Source: an uncultured Chitinophaga sp.
Lineage (GTDB): Bacteria; Bacteroidota; Bacteroidia; Chitinophagales; Chitinophagaceae
Length of the DNA: 64,000 nucleotides
Direction of reading: 5' to 3'
Assembly (NCBI RefSeq): GCF_902168175.1
Contig: NZ_CABHOU010000046.1
Coordinates: forward strand, 1 to 64,000
The translations under genes and the position numbers were made by a program. Positions 61,655 to 64,000 of this stretch are shown piece after piece; within the stretch, counting starts at the first letter, position 1, and every line of letters starts with the position of its first letter. Below the pieces are notes generated by a model. That model searched no databases. It was not told where the DNA came from and saw nothing but the letters and a program-made list of their open reading frames with translations.

Positions 61655-61680
61655 AAAGGCTGCCGTCACTGGCAGCCTTT
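61655..61680. terminator. Bidirectional terminator
   Basis: Arms 61655-61664 (AAAGGCTGCC) and 61671-61680 (GGCAGCCTTT) form a perfect 10-bp stem with a 6-base loop. It lies between the small lipoprotein and the convergent MFS gene and serves both. Confidence 0.88.
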
Positions 61681-61684
61681 CTGT

Positions 61685-62908
61685 TTATTTTGTACCGTAG
61701 TCACTCACCTTCGGTTTCAGGAACAATAACAACATGGCCACCGCCGCCAGTATCACCACCGACATGAATGCAAAATCGCGTCCCAGGTTGCCTGCATCGG
61801 TCGACTTCCCCAGGAAATCTGTAATCAGCGCCCCGGAAAACACACCGCCCATATTCATCAACCCGTACGCAGTGGCCCTGTGCCGCGGCGCCACGAACTG
61901 GCAGAGTATCGGCATATTGTTGGCATCAAACATCCCGAACCCAAAGCCAAAGCAGAAGGCTGAAGCCACCAGGTAAACTGCTGAATGCCCAATGCCTAAC
62001 AGGAACAAGGCAGGGATCGTTAACGAAAGCCCGATGGCGCTGGTATATACCCGCCCTTTCACGTTGCGTTGCACCCAACGGTCCGACAATAAGCCGCCGG
62101 TAATCACACCCAGGAAGGAGGAAAATGCAATAGTGATCGTCGCAATAGGCCCTGCTTCACTCATCGGTACATCCAAACTGCCTGCAAACAAAGTAGGCAG
62201 CCAGTTCTTAATAGCCCATCCCGGGATACTGGGTATCGAAAAATAGAGCCAGATGATCCAGAAGGGCAAGAGCAGCAGCAGGCCTTTAAAGCCCTGGAAA
62301 AAGGGTGGTTTAATCGTTTCCGGCACTTCTTTGATACGATGCTCTTTTAAACCGAACATCAGCACCACCGAGTACAATACGCCTACGATGCCAAACCAGT
62401 GAAAGGTAGCCTGCCAGGAATATGCAGCTGCGATAGTCGCACCAAACCCACCAAGCGCCTGCCCCATGTAAAGCCCCGTCATATGGATACCCACTGCCAG
62501 CGAACGTGTAGCAGGTTTATGATAGTCTGCGATCAGTGATAATGCAGCAGGAATATACAATGCCTCACTTACTCCCATGATCGCACGCAGCCAGTATAGT
62601 TGTGAAAACCCATCAGCATATCCCATCAGCATCGTTACGGCCGACCATACGAACAAACTGCCCACGATCAGGCCTTTCCGGCTGATCTTATCCGCTATCA
62701 TACCCGACACCGGCGACATCAGCCCGTAAATCCACAGGAACACAGCCATCAGGCGGCCGAAGTTCGTCGCGCTCTCCAGTTCTTTGATGTCCAGCTGTAT
62801 GGCCGGACGCATGGTTGACAACATTTGCCGGTCGAGGTAGTTGAGCAGGGCTACGAACCACAACATGGCAACTACCAGCCAGGGATAATATTTCCTGTCC
62901 TTCATCAT
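61685..62908 (-). CDS. MFS transporter, probable sialic-acid type
   Basis: A 407-residue inner-membrane protein with about 12 helices. The first-loop motif is present (NYLDRQMLSTMRP, then GMIADKISRKGLI), as in the anion:cation symporter branch of the MFS. It lies 13 bases downstream of a NanM-like mutarotase gene, in the same operon. In Bacteroidota such pairs import N-acetylneuraminate that NanM has converted to its beta form. The substrate is inferred from this context. It ends at a terminator at 61655. Confidence 0.82.
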   Translation of the reverse strand: MMKDRKYYPWLVVAMLWFVALLNYLDRQMLSTMRPAIQLDIKELESATNFGRLMAVFLWIYGLMSPVSGMIADKISRKGLIVGSLFVWSAVTMLMGYADGFSQLYWLRAIMGVSEALYIPAALSLIADYHKPATRSLAVGIHMTGLYMGQALGGFGATIAAAYSWQATFHWFGIVGVLYSVVLMFGLKEHRIKEVPETIKPPFFQGFKGLLLLLPFWIIWLYFSIPSIPGWAIKNWLPTLFAGSLDVPMSEAGPIATITIAFSSFLGVITGGLLSDRWVQRNVKGRVYTSAIGLSLTIPALFLLGIGHSAVYLVASAFCFGFGFGMFDANNMPILCQFVAPRHRATAYGLMNMGGVFSGALITDFLGKSTDAGNLGRDFAFMSVVILAAVAMLLLFLKPKVSDYGTK

Positions 62909-62921
62909 TTCAATATACGAT

Positions 62922-64000
62922 CTAATGTTTAAACTTAACCGTGATAACGTTCGGCGTTCTTGTACCCGGCCTCACTTCGCCTCCCGGCAATACCAGGCAG
63001 CCGTTCCAGTAAGCGGATGTAGTAGTAACGGGTGCCCATATACTGTTGTTGGGATGGGTTACAGCATCTGCTTCCCTCCTTGTGTACACATCACCAGTTA
63101 TTTGCCAGGTATCGTTACCTGCATCATAGGCCAGTATCGCTTTTGAGAAACCCGGATGGCGCTCCCGCAATACAGCGGCACTATCCGCATCATCACCTGT
63201 ATCTCCGCCTAATATAACCAGCGTATGCTTATTAAGCGGGTATGCGCACGAAGGTGCGGCCACTGTTGCATGAGGCATCTCAGCGCAGGCGCGCCAGCCT
63301 TCTGTTTTGCTGTAACGCCAGGCATCTTTTAAATATCCCCGTTTACCATCTTTTAAAGTAGCGCCACTAAAGAGGAAGAACTCGTTGCCCAACGCGCCGG
63401 CCACCGCGAGCATACGCGAAGCACCCGGAACAGGTGGCAATGTTTGCCAGGCCGCCGGTTTACGGAGGTCCAGCATGTAAAAGCCGTTACTGGTCACCTT
63501 TGCATCAGGTGCCTGAATGCCGCCTGCTACGTAAATACAGCTATCTGCCATCGCACCGCTTGTATTGGCCAATGGCACCGGAAGAGAAGGCAGACTGCTG
63601 ATCACAGCCTGCCCCTGGCTATAGGTTATTATGAAGGCATCGTTATAATGCCCTCCGGCATTACTGCCGCCGATACAAATCAATCCCACTGCTGTAGAAA
63701 TAGAAACGCCGTAACCGAGTGGCCGCGGTAGTTTGCCCACTTCTTTCCAACTACCGCCGGCTGTTTCCAGTGCAAATATTTTATCATACCACACCTTTGT
63801 TCCTCCATTCCATGGCGTGCCACCATTAGGAAAGTTGCTGCCGCCTGCTACCAGCAATACATTGCCTGCTGTACCTGCGAAGGAGCCGGCAAACCCTGTA
63901 CTATCTGGTATTGGTGGCAGTGTACCCCATTCAAACTGCACTTTCACTTCGTTACGCAAACAACTCTCTGCCATACAAAATATTAACAATAAATAAAGTA
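62922..64000 (-). CDS. NanM-like kelch mutarotase (5' end beyond the window)
   Basis: At least 355 residues of a six-bladed kelch protein like N-acetylneuraminate epimerase (NanM/YjhT), which speeds conversion of alpha- to beta-sialic acid. Kelch-type blades have VLLVAGGSNFPNG, CIGGSNAGGHYNDAF, YVAGGIQAPDA and VILGGDTGDD, and the strand order starts as in the cyclically permuted subgroup. In-frame codons run off the right edge and read LYLLLIFCMAES, a hydrophobic signal segment, so the start lies beyond 64000 and the TTG at 63989 and ATG at 63974 are not it. It precedes the MFS gene by 13 bases; the product should be periplasmic. Confidence 0.85.
   Translation of the reverse strand, partial: LYLLLIFCMAESCLRNEVKVQFEWGTLPPIPDSTGFAGSFAGTAGNVLLVAGGSNFPNGGTPWNGGTKVWYDKIFALETAGGSWKEVGKLPRPLGYGVSISTAVGLICIGGSNAGGHYNDAFIITYSQGQAVISSLPSLPVPLANTSGAMADSCIYVAGGIQAPDAKVTSNGFYMLDLRKPAAWQTLPPVPGASRMLAVAGALGNEFFLFSGATLKDGKRGYLKDAWRYSKTEGWRACAEMPHATVAAPSCAYPLNKHTLVILGGDTGDDADSAAVLRERHPGFSKAILAYDAGNDTWQITGDVYTRREADAVTHPNNSIWAPVTTTSAYWNGCLVLPGGEVRPGTRTPNVITVKFKH

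Noticed and set aside
1..64000. Search for tRNA, rRNA, insertion sequences, phage genes or integration sites
   Set aside because: No cloverleaf-like, transposase, integrase or terminal-repeat structure was seen by eye; gene content and base composition look uniform.

Overview
The window looks like chromosomal DNA from a Bacteroidota bacterium of the Chitinophagaceae, most like Chitinophaga. I infer this from the gene families: two SusC/SusD outer-membrane uptake pairs, an ECF sigma/FecR pair with an STN-bearing SusC, a hybrid two-component regulator with an AraC output, a type IX secretion C-terminal domain, CBM3-like cellulose-binding modules, many LxxC lipoproteins, and TAnnTTTG-type promoter boxes. 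I see no rRNA, tRNA, CRISPR array, phage or insertion sequence. Both window edges cut genes.

Layout. 1-8.7 kb holds mixed single genes: a cut methyltransferase, a ZU5-like lipoprotein, a large sugar-dehydrogenase/HEAT/cytochrome c protein, a small unknown, an AlkD-like DNA glycosylase, a cytoplasmic alpha-amylase and a YccF membrane protein. 8.7-21 kb is a minus-strand uptake locus: ECF sigma, FecR, STN-SusC, SusD, DUF4843, PKD-like lipoprotein, TlpA-type thioredoxin and alpha/beta hydrolase. It is followed upstream by an FKBP lipoprotein and a small zinc-protease-like lipoprotein. 22.8-34.2 kb is a second uptake locus (SusC, SusD, DUF5000-type and DUF4998-type lipoproteins) with its own hybrid two-component regulator and no degradative enzyme in the window.

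34.6-43.1 kb holds a conserved hypothetical, a very large T9SS-type metalloprotease-like protein with beta-helix, discoidin-like and CBM3-like modules, and a divergent protein that joins a gingipain-like (caspase-fold) region to a seven-repeat FG-GAP propeller. 43.3-47.3 kb has a methyltransferase, a repeat-rich aromatic protein and the pseudouridine synthase RluF.

47.3-55.1 kb is the most interesting part. A flavin monooxygenase overlaps a V4R-domain hybrid histidine kinase. Convergent to these is a propeller-type LytS-like sensor kinase, and divergent from that is a LytTR response regulator. Near-identical pairs of LytTR-type boxes (26 of 30 bases, 21-bp period) lie before the monooxygenase and in the kinase/regulator divergent region, so all four genes may form one regulon.

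55.4-64 kb holds a stress pair (UspA and Ca2+-type P-ATPase) behind a large inverted repeat and a CRP/FNR-like site, a GNAT-ankyrin fusion, a GH43 hydrolase, a 57-residue lipoprotein, and a likely sialic-acid pair (MFS transporter and NanM-like mutarotase, the latter cut by the right edge).
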